A stretch of DNA of 64,000 bases from Cycas panzhihuaensis. Its lineage: Eukaryota > Cycadophyta. The DNA lies in contig CM041465.1 of the NCBI GenBank assembly GCA_023213395.1, positions 112,723,741 through 112,787,740 of the forward strand. The letters are read 5' to 3'. Positions within the stretch are counted from its first letter, which is position 1. The number at the start of each line of letters is the position of its first letter. Of this stretch, positions 10,578 to 23,103 are shown one piece after another. The notes beneath the pieces are model-generated. The model ran no database searches. It was not told the origin of the DNA and saw only the letters and a program-made list of their open reading frames with translations. Both the position numbers and the translations under genes were made by a program.

Positions 10578-11017
10578 TGTTAGATTAAATAATATAAACT
10601 TTATGTTTTATTACGTTTCTTAATATTATTATTTAAGTCATATGTCTCAAAAATAATTTAAGTGATTATAATATTATAAACTTATATTTAATTTAATTGA
10701 TTTGTGGATGGTCATTGAAATGTGGAACCACATTCCAATGAACCTCCGTCCTATTTATTAATCTTCTAGATTCATGAAATTGGTTTTAGGAATCTAGGTT
10801 TGTCCATATGCCTGACCAAAGGTTTTTTTAGGGGATTTGTTATTGTGTATATTGGTTTTATTTATTTATTAATAAAATTTATAGCTTAGGAAGTGGTTTT
10901 TCTTCCCCAGAAGGGGTTTTCCACCTGTCAACCCTGTGTACATGTGCATTGTCTCTTTCTTTTGTTTCTCTTCTGTTCCTGTGATGTGATGACTATGTAC
11001 ATGTGCCTATTCTATCA
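10578..11017 (+). repeat. 3' LTR of Element 1 (440 bp)
   Basis: Runs tgttag...tatca. It is the intact reference for the scrambled 5' LTR: U3 10578-10896 matches inverted 3281-3608, and R-U5 10897-11017 matches 3119-3238. The block 'ccccagaaggggttttccacctgtc' (split here only for position: 10904-10928) is shared with Element 2 LTRs. Confidence 0.9.
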
Positions 11018-11259
11018 GTTTCAACTATGAGGATTAAGAGAAAAGATCATAATTAGGATAGGAATAATGGCTATAAATAAAAGCGTTAAGTAAGGTTTGA
11101 TCATAACTAAGGCTATGTTAGATCCATACAACTAGACTTGAACATTTTAAATGACTCATCTAAATGAACCCAACCTATTATAAGTATATGTAGGGATGAA
11201 GTCATCATGCTACTTGCCCTGGACTATAAAAGGATGATAACTATATATATAACTATATA

Positions 11260-11299
<40 letters not shown>

Positions 11300-12903
11300 A
11301 TTTTTATTTCTATGTTCTCTCTAACCTTCACTTTTCTTTTTCTAACTTTTATCTTTTTATGTTTTTATTTTATTACCTTTTTTTTTATATTTACAAGAAA
11401 AATAGCATTGTAACCATCTAATTATGAAGTACCTCTCCTCAATGTAGTAAGGATCTTTTATTTCTAATGAAACTAAGATGGAATAAAAGAAATGAAACTC
11501 ATTAAAGATTAATATGCAAATAAAAAAAGATCTAAATCACAATATCTCAAAATGTAAAGGGAAGGTGGTAGAATGAGCATTAACCTTAAAAGTATAAGTA
11601 GAGAAAACTAAGGATGATAAAATAGAAAGAAAAATGGGTGATAAATGACCAATAAGAAATCCCCAAGGTGAAAGGCTAGTATATTAAGGAATGATCTAAG
11701 CAACTGATAAAATAACTAAAGTTGATGAAATAGATCTCTCCTCAATAATAACTATAAATGACAAAACTAGGGGTCTAAATTCTCTCTTAAGTATGGGGCT
11801 CCAAAGAGAAAAGATAGGTAACCTTAAAAAAGAAACACTCACAATATGCTACAAAGGGTGGTAGTATTATATGATTATAAGGGGATTGCTTTATGAAAGT
11901 GGGGGAAAGATGAAAGAGTATCAAGAGTAATTAGGAAAGAGAGTTGCCCATAATTTTAGCTCATTAGATAATAAGATAATTTGAAGTCATAGTTTATCCT
12001 CATTATAGATATAGGATGTCTACTATAGTTTAAACTCTTTAGTAGATAAATTTCTTAAAGTCATAGTTTATACTCATTACGAAGTTATCCTTAGAGTATT
12101 CCCTAACTCTGACTCAATGTCAATGGTTTCATCTATGAGCATGGCATTGACCTCTTCAAAATAAGGAGAAGTAGGTTCTATAAGAGAAACTAACTACCAA
12201 GATTAAGAATGATCAATTAATGGTGAATTAAGTCATATTGTCTTTGAAGAACCCAACTTATGATGATAAAAGGGAAGATTAGGGGTGGATCATGATAAAT
12301 ACTCAAGGATCACCTAGTAATTTTTAAAATGATCTAACTAAAAAAGGTTAATGAGGATAATATTTTATGATAGGTTAGGAGATAAAGAGAACAAATTAAG
12401 AGGTAGGGAATAATCCAACAAAGAGTTTGTATGAGTGGATACAAACTCAATCATTGAAGAGATTTTAGAAAAAGGAATGGATCTATCAATAAATTTCCAA
12501 GTTAAAGTAAAATTTTACTTAAACTCATGATAGTAAAATGGATAACTTTTATTAGATAAAGGCATATACATAAGGGATGATGGAGGATCATCAATAGGGT
12601 AATGAGGGGAAAAGGAAATGATTAAAACCAAATTCACATCTCAAACTCTATTTGGTATATCTTGATTTCTTAGAGACCTAATATGTGAAGGAACAACCTT
12701 GTCATCTAATTCTAAATTAGGGTGTCTATGCAACAATATTTTCTTCTCATACATATTCAACCATGTAGTAAAATAAGGATATTAAGAGAAAAGAGTCATA
12801 GTAGGAGTAAGAACATCATATGAAGATGAAACCTTATGATCCATTGAAAAAACATACATAGTAGGAGGGATTGAAGTATTAACCATTAAAGGTAGATATA
12901 AGA
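11018..12903 (-). other. Decayed sequence, probably pol linker region of a minus-strand gypsy-like element
   Basis: No intact frame. Minus-strand translation near 12230-12110 and 12850-12500 gives short stretches compatible with the spacer between gypsy protease and reverse transcriptase, continuous with the protease region at 12904-13820, but I cannot find RT motifs. A (TA)n microsatellite lies near 11245-11298, followed by T-rich DNA. Confidence 0.35.
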
Positions 12904-15722
12904 ACTATGAGAATTGACTCTGAGTAGACAGTGGAATATTTGAATTGGTTATTTCACTCATAGTCATCTTCTTATGGGATATAATATAGCCTGATGTTAT
13001 TTCCTCATAAGAAGAAGGAGGGGAAACTGAAGATTAATAGGTAGGACTTAAGAGATAAGGAATAGAACAAGAGCCCAGTTTAATAAGGATAATTTCAACC
13101 AAGTCAATGCCCTTTACTTCCCCTTAAAGAAAAGGAGATTTAATAGCAAAATACTACCCTAAACCTAGAGATTGAAATAAATATTCTGAGGAGTTAGATA
13201 ACTTACCAGGTTTAGAGAAAACCTTAAATAAGTGGGACTAACTATTTAATAGGTTTTAGTCTATGCTTAATAATCTTTAATTCACCCTCATGGATGAATT
13301 AAATCTCACCAAAAATGGAAGAGTAAATAATAACCATTTGGATAATATATGATCTACCTAAAAGGATATTATATTTCAGGTTAAGATCAATAATGGTCAA
13401 TTCAATATAAACAGTTTTTTCTTCAAGAGTTAAAGGGAGAGTGACTTGACCAAAGAGAACCTTTTGATTTTTATCATATCCTTGGTATATCTACTCATAA
13501 GAGTCAAAGGCTAAAATCTCTAATTCCTTAAGAAGATAAAGAGAGATTACATTGATAGATGATTCCTCATCAATGATGACACATTTAATGTCAATGTTGT
13601 ATTTAATAATTTCAATGTAAAATGGGGGGAATATCATTTGGGACATAAGTAGTGTAACTTGGCAACATGGCTAAATTGAAGGAAAGCATAGAAGTAGATG
13701 AACCAAAGATGGTAGGAACTCTTAATGAATTCAATAGGGGTTTATGTTACTTGGGGTCATACTTGTGAAAGTCAATAACTGAGATACTAGTAGGAAGAGT
13801 CTTTAACTCATTGACCAAGAAAAAAGACTCATTCTTTAAATTAGAAGGAATGGATCAAAATCTAATAGGATGTGAGAAAATAAGAGGTAAAGAGTTAGGA
13901 TTTTTAGATGTCAAATCATCAGGTGATTTAAATGAACCTACACTCTTTATAATCTCCACCATGTTGATAGTTCTCTTGGTCTCACCAATTTTAGGAAGTG
14001 AGCAAGTTTGGATATTAATATGTTTCATTGAAGGATTAGAAGAAGTAGTTGGCTTCTTTGATAAGTTAAAACCAAAAGATTGACCTTCATTATCTTCAAT
14101 CTATTTAGCCTTACTTTTATCATCCTTATTTTCCTTATCTTTGTGTTAAGGAAGAGGGTCTTTATAAACCATTTAATATTGAGTAGTTTTAGAAACTTGA
14201 TTTACTTGAATGTTCACATTTTGAGTTATAGCTTGAACTGTATGGCATTGGCTTCTATTGTGGCTGTCAGTTTGGTGGTAGGGAAACCACTTCATCTTCT
14301 TGAAAGGAGGAGAAGGTGTAGGTGGAACTTGTTTCTTTTTCCATTCAATAAGATGAATAACATTTGTTTCTTATGTAATCTAGTTTTTTGTATGACTATC
14401 AACATACAACTTAGGGTCAATTACACATTCCAATGATCTAATAGATGAAGTCAAATGATCATAGGTTGGCTCAAAGTAAGAGGTTCTTGAAGTTTGAACC
14501 ATCTCTTTAGAATGGATAGATTTTCTAACCCTTTTAATACTTGCTTGTATTGTGAAGGTCTCCAAAGTTAACCGTTGATCAACAACTTCTTCATAGGCTT
14601 GAGAGCTAAGATTAAGTACCTAAAAATGAATGTAGGGCCTTAAATCATTTGTTAATAGATAAAAAAGAAGACCAGGATCAAGCCAAGAATAACATATGTG
14701 TACGTAATCTTAAGATATCTTCACAAAATCTCTTAAGGTTTCATCATAATTTTATTTAATAGCCAAAAGAGATTTAATACCATATTAAAAAGGTTTTACT
14801 ACATGAAAGAAATTGATATAGGAGTCAACAAATTATTGAAATAAGAGGATGGAAGTAAAATGGAGATAATAAAACTATTTCAATGCATCACATTGAAGGG
14901 ATTTTGGGAATAAGCGTATCATGGCATAGTCATATAGCATGAAGTTGACACAAACGACCATAAATACTTATATGTGAGAGGCTAGATCTTGGGAAGATTC
15001 ACATGAGAATTTAGGTAACTTAGGTAAAAATAAAGGCATAAGGGATAGTAAGATCTCACATAGAAAGGGAGAATTGATATAGTCTAAGAAAGGTTTCCTT
15101 AGCCTCAATATCATAGAATGTTAAGGTAAGGATAGAGGACATGGGGTGGAAGAAGAAAAGGGTTATTATTATTAAGGTAAAGAATAACTTGGAAAAGAGG
15201 ATGGGGGGTTAAACCAAGCTACAGGATTTACCACATAATTGGTTTGAGGAAAAGAATATTGAGGGAAAATAAGGTTAAATAGAGTAAAAGGCATTTGTTG
15301 AGGGAGCAGTCTAGGAACATGAGATAACAACATAATATTGACAAGTCCTAGAGCTTCAGATTAACTAATTGAAGAATGAGGATAAACATGATAGTTATGA
15401 GGCATGAGTTAGGAAGAGGAAATTGTTGAGAAAACTTAGTCTAACTAACCAAAAACTAGCCACCAAGATCTAACTATTTTATAATAATAATAAGGATTTA
15501 AAACTATAATAAATATAAGTCTCTAAGACTAGAGATTATTTAATATATACAAGAGAATGTACACATTACCCAGTACACAAACTTTAACATGGTAAAACCC
15601 TAGTAGAGTGCTAGGAAAACATCCACACAGGAAAGGTAGCAATCTTTATTAGTCAGGAATGAAAGATTGTACATGTAGTCTCTATAGAATTTCCACATCG
15701 ACTACAACTAATAGCCACCCCT
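12904..15722 (-). pseudogene. Gypsy-like gag-protease block, tandem copy A (with R-U5-like start)
   Basis: Minus-strand order from the right: LTR-derived R-U5-like sequence (15722 to about 15421), Pro/aromatic-rich gag N-terminus, gag core, then retropepsin near 13820-13480 with 'IIDEESSINVIS' (Asp kept, but DSG/DTG replaced by DEE) and the downstream 'LLGRSYIIQMV' block (about 13385-13350), like the 'LLGRPWIH' motif after many plant gypsy proteases. Several stops and shifts. Copy B (15744-18560) matches it almost base for base at a constant offset of about 2838-2840. Copy A's LTR part stops at 'agccacccctttat', where copy B continues into U3. Confidence 0.8.
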
Positions 15723-15743
15723 TTATCAATTGGGACTTAACCA

Positions 15744-18260
15744 CCTATGAGAATTGACTCTGAGTAGATAGTGGAATATTTGAATTGGTTGTTTCACTCA
15801 TAGTTATCTTCTGATAGGATATAATATAGCTTGATGTTATTTCCTCATAAGAAGAAGGAGGGGAAACCAAAGATTAATAGGTAGGACTTAAGATATAAAG
15901 AATAGATGAAAAACCTAGTTTAATAAGGACAATTTCAACCAAGTCAATGCCCTTTACTTCTCCTTGAGGAGGAGGAGTTTTAATGGCAAAATACTACTCT
16001 AAACATAGAGATTGAAAGAAATATTCTAAGGAGTTAGATGACTTACCAGGTTTAGAGAAAACCTTAAATAAGTGGGACTAACTATTTAATAGGTTTTAGT
16101 CTCTACTTAATAATCTTTAATTGACCCTCATAGATGAACTAAAGCTCACCAAGAAGAGAAGAGTAAATAATAACCATTTGGATAATATATGATCTACCCA
16201 AAGGGATATTATATTTAAGGTCAAGATCAATAATCGTTAGTTTAGTATAAATAGTTTTTTCTTCAAGAGTTAAAGGGAGACTGACTTGACCAAGGGAAAC
16301 GTTTTGATTTTTATCATATCTTTGGTATATCTACTCATAAGAGTCAAAGACCAAAATCTCTAAATCCTTAACAAGATAAAGAGAGATTACATTGATAGAT
16401 GATTCCTCATCAATGATGACACATTTAATGTTAATGTTATATTTAATAATTTCAATGTAAAATGAGGGAATATCATTTAGGACACAAGTAGTGTAAGCAG
16501 GCAACATGGCTAAATTAAAGGAAAGCATGGAAGTAGATGAACCGACAATGGTAGGAACTCCCAATGCATTGAATAAGGGTTTACATTGCTTGGGGTCATA
16601 CTTGGAAAAGTCAATAACTAAGATACTAGTAGGAAGAGTCTTTAACTCATTGACCAAGAAAAAAGACCCATCCTTTAAATTAGAAGGAATGGATCAAAAT
16701 CTAACAGGATGTGCGAAAACAAGAGGTAAAGAGTTAGGATTTTTAGATGTCAAATCATCAAGTGATTTAGATGAACCTACACTCTTTGTAATCTCCACCA
16801 TGTTGATAGTTCTCTTGGTCTCATCAATTTTAGGAAGTGAGAAAGTTTAGATATTAATATGTTTCGTTGAAGGATTAAAAGAAGTAGTTGATTTATTTGA
16901 TAAGTTAAAACCAAAAGATTGACCTTCATTATTCTCAATCTATTTAGCCTTGGCTTTATCATCCTTATTTTCCTTATCTTTGTGTTGAGGAAGAGGTTCT
17001 TTATAAACCATTTAATCTTAAGTAGTTTTAGAAACTTAATTTACTTGAGTGTTTATATTTTGATTTATAGCTTGAAATATATGGAATTTGCTTCTATCAT
17101 GGGTATCCGTTTGGTGGCAGGGACACCACTTCATCTTCTTGAAAGAAGGAAATGTTGTAGGTGGAACTTGTTTGTTTTTCTGTTCAATAAGATGAATAAC
17201 ATTTGTTTGTTAAGTAAGCTAATTTTTTGTAGGACTATCAACATACAACTTAGGGTCAATTACACATTCTAATGATCTAATAGAAGAAGTTAAATGATCA
17301 TAGGTTAGCTCAAAGTGAGAGGTTCTTGAAGTTTGAACCATCTCTTTAGAAGGGATAGATTTTCTAACCCTTTTCATGCTTGCTTATATTGTGAAGGTCT
17401 CTAAAGTTAAGCATCAATCAATAACTTCTTCATAAGTTTAAGAGATAAGATTAAGTACCTCAAAATGAATGTAGGGCCTTAAATCATTAGTTAATAGATT
17501 AAAAATAAGACTAGGATCAAGTCAAGAATAACATGTGTACATAATATTAAGATATCTTCACAAAATCTCTTAAGGTTTCATCATGATTTTGTTTAATAAC
17601 CAAAAGAGATTTAATACCATATTCAAAAGGTTTTACTACATCAAAGGAATTGATAAAGGAGTCGACAAATCATTGAAATAAGAGGATGGAAGTAAAAGGG
17701 AGATAATAAAACTATTTCAATACATCACCTTGAAGGTATTTTAGGAATAAGTGTGTTATGACATAGTCATATGGCATGAAGTTGACACAAGAAACCATAA
17801 ATACTTGTATGTGAGAGCCTAGATCTTGGGAACATTCACCTAAGAATTTAGGTAACTTAAGTAAAAATAAAGGCATAAGGGATAGTAAGACCTTATACAG
17901 AGAGGGAGAATTGATATAGTCTAAGAAAGGTTTCCTTAGCCTCAATATCATAGAATGTTAAGGTAAGGATAGAGGACATGGGGTGGTAGAAGAAAGGGGT
18001 TATTGTTATTAAGGTAAAGAATAAGTTAGAAAAAAGGATAGGGGATTAAACCAAGCTACAAGATTTACCACATAATTGGTGTGAGGAAAAGAATATTGAG
18101 GGAAAATAGGGTTAAATAGAGTAAAAGGCATTTGTTGAAGGAGCGGTCTAGGAACATGAGATAACAACGTAAGATTGATAAGTCCTAGAGCTTCAGATTA
18201 ACTAATTAAAGAATGAGGATAAACGTGATAGGTATGAGGCATAAGTTAGGAAGAGGAAAT
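15744..18260 (-). pseudogene. Gypsy-like gag-protease block, tandem copy B
   Basis: Same content as copy A. The best frame for gag core is 17951-17712, with 'PYDYVITHLFLKYLQGDVLKW' as the clearest gypsy gag motif, continuing broken to about 17400. The protease frame is 16657-16331, with 'NALGVPTIVGSS', 'CVIIDEESSINVISL' and 'VKDLEILVFDSYE', followed by 'LGRSYIIQMV' (about 16225-16195). Gag opens only a few bases past the LTR end, with no obvious tRNA-type PBS between. No RT, RH or IN follows; the downstream end joins copy A through about 20 bp of filler (15723-15743). Confidence 0.8.
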
Positions 18261-18942
18261 TGTTGAGAAAACATAGTATAACAAACCAAAAACTAGCCAC
18301 CAAGATCTAACTATTTTACAACAATAACAAGGATTTAAAACTATAATAAATACAAGTCTCTAAAATTAGAGATTATTTAATATACATAAGAAAACATACA
18401 CATTACCTAGTACATAAACTTTAACATGGTAAAACCTTAATAGAGTACTATGAAAACATCCACACAAGAAAGGTAGCAATCTTTATTAGTCAGAAATGAA
18501 AGATTGTACATGTAGTCTCTATAAAATTTCCACATCAACTATAACTAATAGCCACCCCTTTGCAATACGATGCAATTTTAATACAATGTGATATAATTAC
18601 CCTAAAAATGGATTATAAGAAAGGCACATCAATTGTAGCCATCAAATCTAGGTCTTTTTTATGAACAACCTATATTCCCTTTATAATTTAATATGTTTTA
18701 AGCCTTAGTTCTTGCTTTGAGGGATATCACCCTAAACCCCCACTTGTGGGAGGTATTCCACTCCCCCCATAGCCCCCTTGTCTAAGGGGGGTTACTAGCC
18801 CCTTTAGACCCCCCTAAGAAAAGATTAATAGGGAAACCATGCTAATAAATATCCCATAAATTAAAGCCTTCTCATAATTGTTATCACTTATCTAATAAAA
18901 AATAGGTTAGATGTTCTAGGGTAAGTTGTATGAAGTCTAACA
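18261..18942 (-). repeat. Full LTR of family A, minus orientation
   Basis: Minus-strand reading starts tgttag at 18942 and ends ctcaaca at 18261 (about 682 bp, terminal TGTT...AACA). It has a G/C-rich U3 segment (about 18720-18820), like LTR A at 835-1493, and aligns with it over the 3' two thirds. No 5-bp duplication is visible at its edges (ctttg right, gaaat left). It separates gag-like sequence on its right (18943-19645) from gag of copy B on its left, so it may be the 5' LTR of copy B or a solo LTR inserted in gag. Confidence 0.7.
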
Positions 18943-19645
18943 CTTTGGGATATGAGATGAGGTTACTCTACTAGGATATGAATGAGTAGGGTTTGGGACT
19001 AAAGAAGATAGACCTATTTATTAAGGAATGGGGACATGAGAAGGAATATCTCTATCTTAAATAAGAATATTAGGGGTTCCCTTATATGTAGAAGATACTA
19101 CATGAGGAGAGTGGGTTTTAACTTGTAACATGGAAGGTGAGGGGAGAGGTTGAGAATGAACCAATTTATAATCTTCAACCTTCCTAGAAGAAGGAGGGAG
19201 TGGCCTGGGTAAAGGAGGATGGGAAGTTAAGGGTGATTAGTTAACATCAGAAGCAACAGAAGGCTTGACCTATACAGACACATTTTCTTCACATAATATA
19301 TAAAATTGACAATGTTGAGGAGAGGATGTCATGCTATGAGTCTCTAGATAGAAAGGATTTTGATATCTAGGCAGATGAAGAGGAGGAGGGACCCTAGTAA
19401 GAATCAACTCATAATAAGATAGGGGTGCTTGAGTAAAAGGGGATTTTTAATATATAAAGGAAGGATTCATAAGAGAAGTACCACCATGAAACTAAGAAAA
19501 TTTAGGGTATCCTTCCTCTACAAGTATTTCATACAATTGAGTTGAATCCTTGGAAGGTTAAATATAAGTATTGTGTATATGACATTCTGAATGGTTAATA
19601 TAGGAAGATAAAACTTCATGAGTGGAGTGTGAGGGTTGAAGTTAA
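18943..19645 (-). pseudogene. Pro-rich gypsy gag-like fragment
   Basis: One minus-strand frame holds 'DSTQLYEILVEEGYPKFS' (about 19550-19495), a Pro/Tyr/His-rich stretch with 'VPPPLHLPRYQNPFYLE' (about 19390-19340) and 'HPPLPRPLPPSSRKVEDYK' (about 19230-19175), with scattered stops. This is the typical low-complexity part of plant gypsy gag. It is cut by the LTR at 18942. Confidence 0.55.
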
Positions 19646-22600
19646 AAATAAAGTGAGAGACCTTGAAGTCTCAATGATATTATTTTGAGTAGAAGGTGTA
19701 GTTTTAATTACTTTAAACAAAAAATAAATCATAATTTCTTAGTATGGTCACTAGAAAGATAGCATGCTTTAATTAGTCCTAGGGTAAATATCCTTTAATG
19801 ACATTACATTTCTTGTATTTCAGGTTAAGATCAAGGTATAAAGGAACCTATAGAAACCTAAGGACTACCTTTGACAACTCCTAAGAAATATTCTCTACTC
19901 ATTTATGTCATTTAGTTTAAATGTGTGCCTGGTAATGAAAGGCTAGGATATAAGGAGAAGTACTAAGATCTAGTAGCCTACACAAGTAAGTAGAGGAGAT
20001 CTAAGTTTAGAATTACACTGATAATATTTTTGTATCCTTTGTAAGGACTTCTTTCCTAACATTCTTTTAACTTTTGGGGTTTACTCTAATAAATAAAAAG
20101 GTTGAGCAATGGAAGGTTTGATATGTTTCCATTGAATGCAAAAGAAAGAACAATAAAATAACAATATCTACCAATCCTTTTAATCTAAGTAAAGAAATTA
20201 AACTATGTATGCTACTTCCTATTCCGTTTTTTTTTTTTTTTAAAGAACACCAAAATAAAAGAGATATTATATCCTAAAGATTTGAAACACACTTCTTTTC
20301 AAATATATAAAAGGTAACAAACATGAGATGCATATACTATGACATGTAATGTTATATATAACTTGATGGAAGTTTAAAATAACATGCTATGCTTATATAA
20401 AACATTCCAATTCATACATATGTTATTTTGAACTTAATATAAATGAAAGATTTCAAATATGATTTCAATAATTAAAGATGGAATACAACCCATAAAACTC
20501 ACATGTAACTATCTATATATTGATATCATTGTAAACAAATAGTAAATTAAAACCATAAGGAGATTCTATTACTCATGGAGCTTTTAGGCACCATGGGATC
20601 CTTAAATCTCATCCCAAAATCTATTTTCTACAAAGATTTTTATTCATTCATGTATGCTATATTTAGAAGTGAAGAGGTAGATCTCTCTTCATAAAAGACT
20701 ACTCCCTTAGTTTCTCATAAAGGGTTGACCTTTCAACCAAGGTTTCCAAAGGAAAAAAATGCAGATGAAAGAGTTAAAAAAGTTAGGTAAGGAAGAAAGT
20801 AATAAGTAGTCACAGAAAATCATCAAAATAATGGCAAACTAAAGGGAAAGATAGTAGAAAAGACCTTACCAAAGAGATGAAGCCTAAAATGAGATATTGT
20901 AACAAATGAAGTACCTCAAGAAGTAGTAACAAGTTGAATTTGAATAGCATATAAATAATAATTGGAGCTCTAAATCTTTTTCTCTTGACTTCTTTCTTCT
21001 TTTCTTAAAGATGAGACTAAAATCACATAGAAATCTGTCTAATTTCTAAGAAAATACCATTCAAATCATACCATCAAGCTCACACACTTTGAATGGATCT
21101 ATTCTAAATGATTTTTGAGGGTTTTAGGTATGAATGAAGTAGGTTTGCACTAAATCTAGGTAACAACATGTAAAATTAACACGTCATTTAAAAAATTTAC
21201 ATGCATGATAGTAAAAAATGTGGCTGATTATATTTTATTAATAACAAAAAATATGATTTCCTTAATAAAATATGATTAATTATATTTTTTGTGGAACTAA
21301 AAATGTAATGAAATATAAGATGAAAATTGATCATTCAATATCCAAAATAATTTTTTATCAAGAAAATTTAAGTTTAAATGACTTCCTTAATGTAAAAGAG
21401 TAGCTTAAGAAAGATGAAAACTTAAGCAGAAGCTTAGAAATAATAAAAGAGTGATAACTTAAATATGAAAATCAAGAGAAAAAGAATGAAACAAGGAAAC
21501 ATTTCAAGGAGAAAAAGTAAGTGAGAATGATCATAAAGATGAGATTATATTGCTATAGTTTTCACTCATCAATAAGAAAACCTATAATAGTACAATATTT
21601 ATCATCTAACATAAATCATCTATAAATTGATACAACATTTTATCAAAACATAATGCAACACATATAGAAAAAGCTTCTAATTAATCAAATTAACTACAAA
21701 CTAAGAAAAATATTTGTTAATGATTATAAAGATCAACCATGGGCTCAGTTTTAGTGAAATAAACGGCATCTCTAATATAATTATGGATTGTTTTGGCCTA
21801 TTCTACTCACATAGACCTTCAAGTTGAAGTAAAAATAACTAAATTCTAATCAATAAGTAAATAGTTATAGTTTTATTAGTAAACCCTAAAACTTAGATAA
21901 AAGAAACTAAAAAGTAAAAGGTGAATTAAATTACAATGAGTATCCAGATGTTCCTATATCAATTAGTGTCAAATATTCATAGAGCATTTAATAAACTAGA
22001 CCTTTGTTAAGGGTATGCTTAGAAAGCTTTTAGTACAAACATTTTGTAGAGTGAATTGTTTAACTCTTTGACAATGGAGTAGATGGATTTCACTTTATAG
22101 TTATAATTTAGCATGTCTCTTCTTTAAGAAAATAAAATAAAAAATAAAAGATAAAGAGTATTTATGGATATAGAGGAACACATTATAGAACCAATCTATT
22201 ATAGAGCATATACTTATATGACATACTATATTCCTTTAGCCATAATATAGTAAATTTAATATGTGCTTATGGTAAATAGATGGATTCTGTATTATCCCTT
22301 ATGTTATCTTCTATTCCTCAACCATGATTCATGTCTAGAGCCCATAGAGTGCACCAATTAAAGAATTAAGAAATATATTTATAAGTGATATATTATAATT
22401 CCCCACCTTTTATATTCATGAAACACTATATATTTCTAGGATTTTGGTCAATGATATCCTAATTCCCTTCATGAATCCCTATGTTCTTTAGTGTCATGTG
22501 TTATAGTCTCGTGAAACTTACATTGTAATTTGTTAGTATAATTTAATTATTATTTACCATCAGTCCTAAGTGGGTTCTACCTATACATCCTTTACTATTA

Positions 22601-23055
22601 TTAGTACTAAATTTAGTTATTTTGCTTTAAATTTTTATAATTTATAATGAAAATATTTCACTAATTATAATTTTATGTCATTAAAAGTAGATTAATGTAA
22701 TAAGATAATATTTTAAAATAACTCCATAAGTTTGGAGTGTTGGTTTTAAATTTTCGTAAATTAGATAATGGGGGATAAAGTTACATGGTATGATACATGT
22801 TTTAGGTGGATATTAATATGTAGATAGTGTATCTTTGCTAAATCTACCATTTCAATAATAAAGGCATTGAATATTTCTTACTCCTTATTTTTAAGGAAAT
22901 CATTCATGAAGTTAAATTCATAAACAAGGAGAAGTCACTAAATAAACTATTTGAGAATTTATTTTCACTTATTATGTCTTTATATAGAGAGAGAGACCCT
23001 TAAGTGAATAAAATACAATTCCTTATGTGTGTATGGATACACACACAAACACACA

Positions 23056-23103
<48 letters not shown>

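Larger units (their letters stand above)
3110..11017 (+). mobile_element. Copia LTR retrotransposon 'Element 1' (7.9 kb, + strand, with captured host sequence)
   Basis: Order: damaged 5' LTR (3110-3238), initiator-Met-type PBS (3239-3250), inverted U3 plus PPT (3281-3660), antisense host-gene fragments (3661 to about 4730), C/T-rich leader (about 4745-6180), gag-pol pseudogene (6181-10527), PPT (10568-10577) and 3' LTR (10578-11017). Flanking pentamers atttc (3105-3109) and gtttc (11018-11022) look like a target-site duplication with one mismatch. It is the same family as Element 2 (24181-31608): LTRs, leader and proteins are all clearly related. Its inactive gag-pol means any past mobility depended on earlier intact copies. 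Confidence 0.88.
12904..18560. repeat. 2.84-kb direct tandem duplication
   Basis: Unit 1 is 12904-15722 and unit 2 about 15744-18560. For example 'gaattgactctgag' occurs at 12911 and 15751 (offset 2840), and 'gccacccctt' at 15714 and 18551 (offset 2837). Units differ by scattered substitutions and small indels. Left and right flanks do not match, so it is a duplication and not two whole element copies. Confidence 0.9.

Noticed and set aside
11207-11413. Open frame with a Tyr-Ile and Phe-rich product
   Set aside because: Produced by (TA)n and poly-T composition; no motif, no homologous copy.
13811-14436. Plus-strand open frames in the gag-protease tandem (also 16506-17272)
   Set aside because: Antisense shadows of the minus-strand gag-protease sequence. 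They recur only because the DNA is duplicated.
18256-18947. Target-site duplication around the LTR at 18261-18942
   Set aside because: Flanking pentamers (gaaat and ctttg) do not match, so I did not call it a clean solo LTR insertion.
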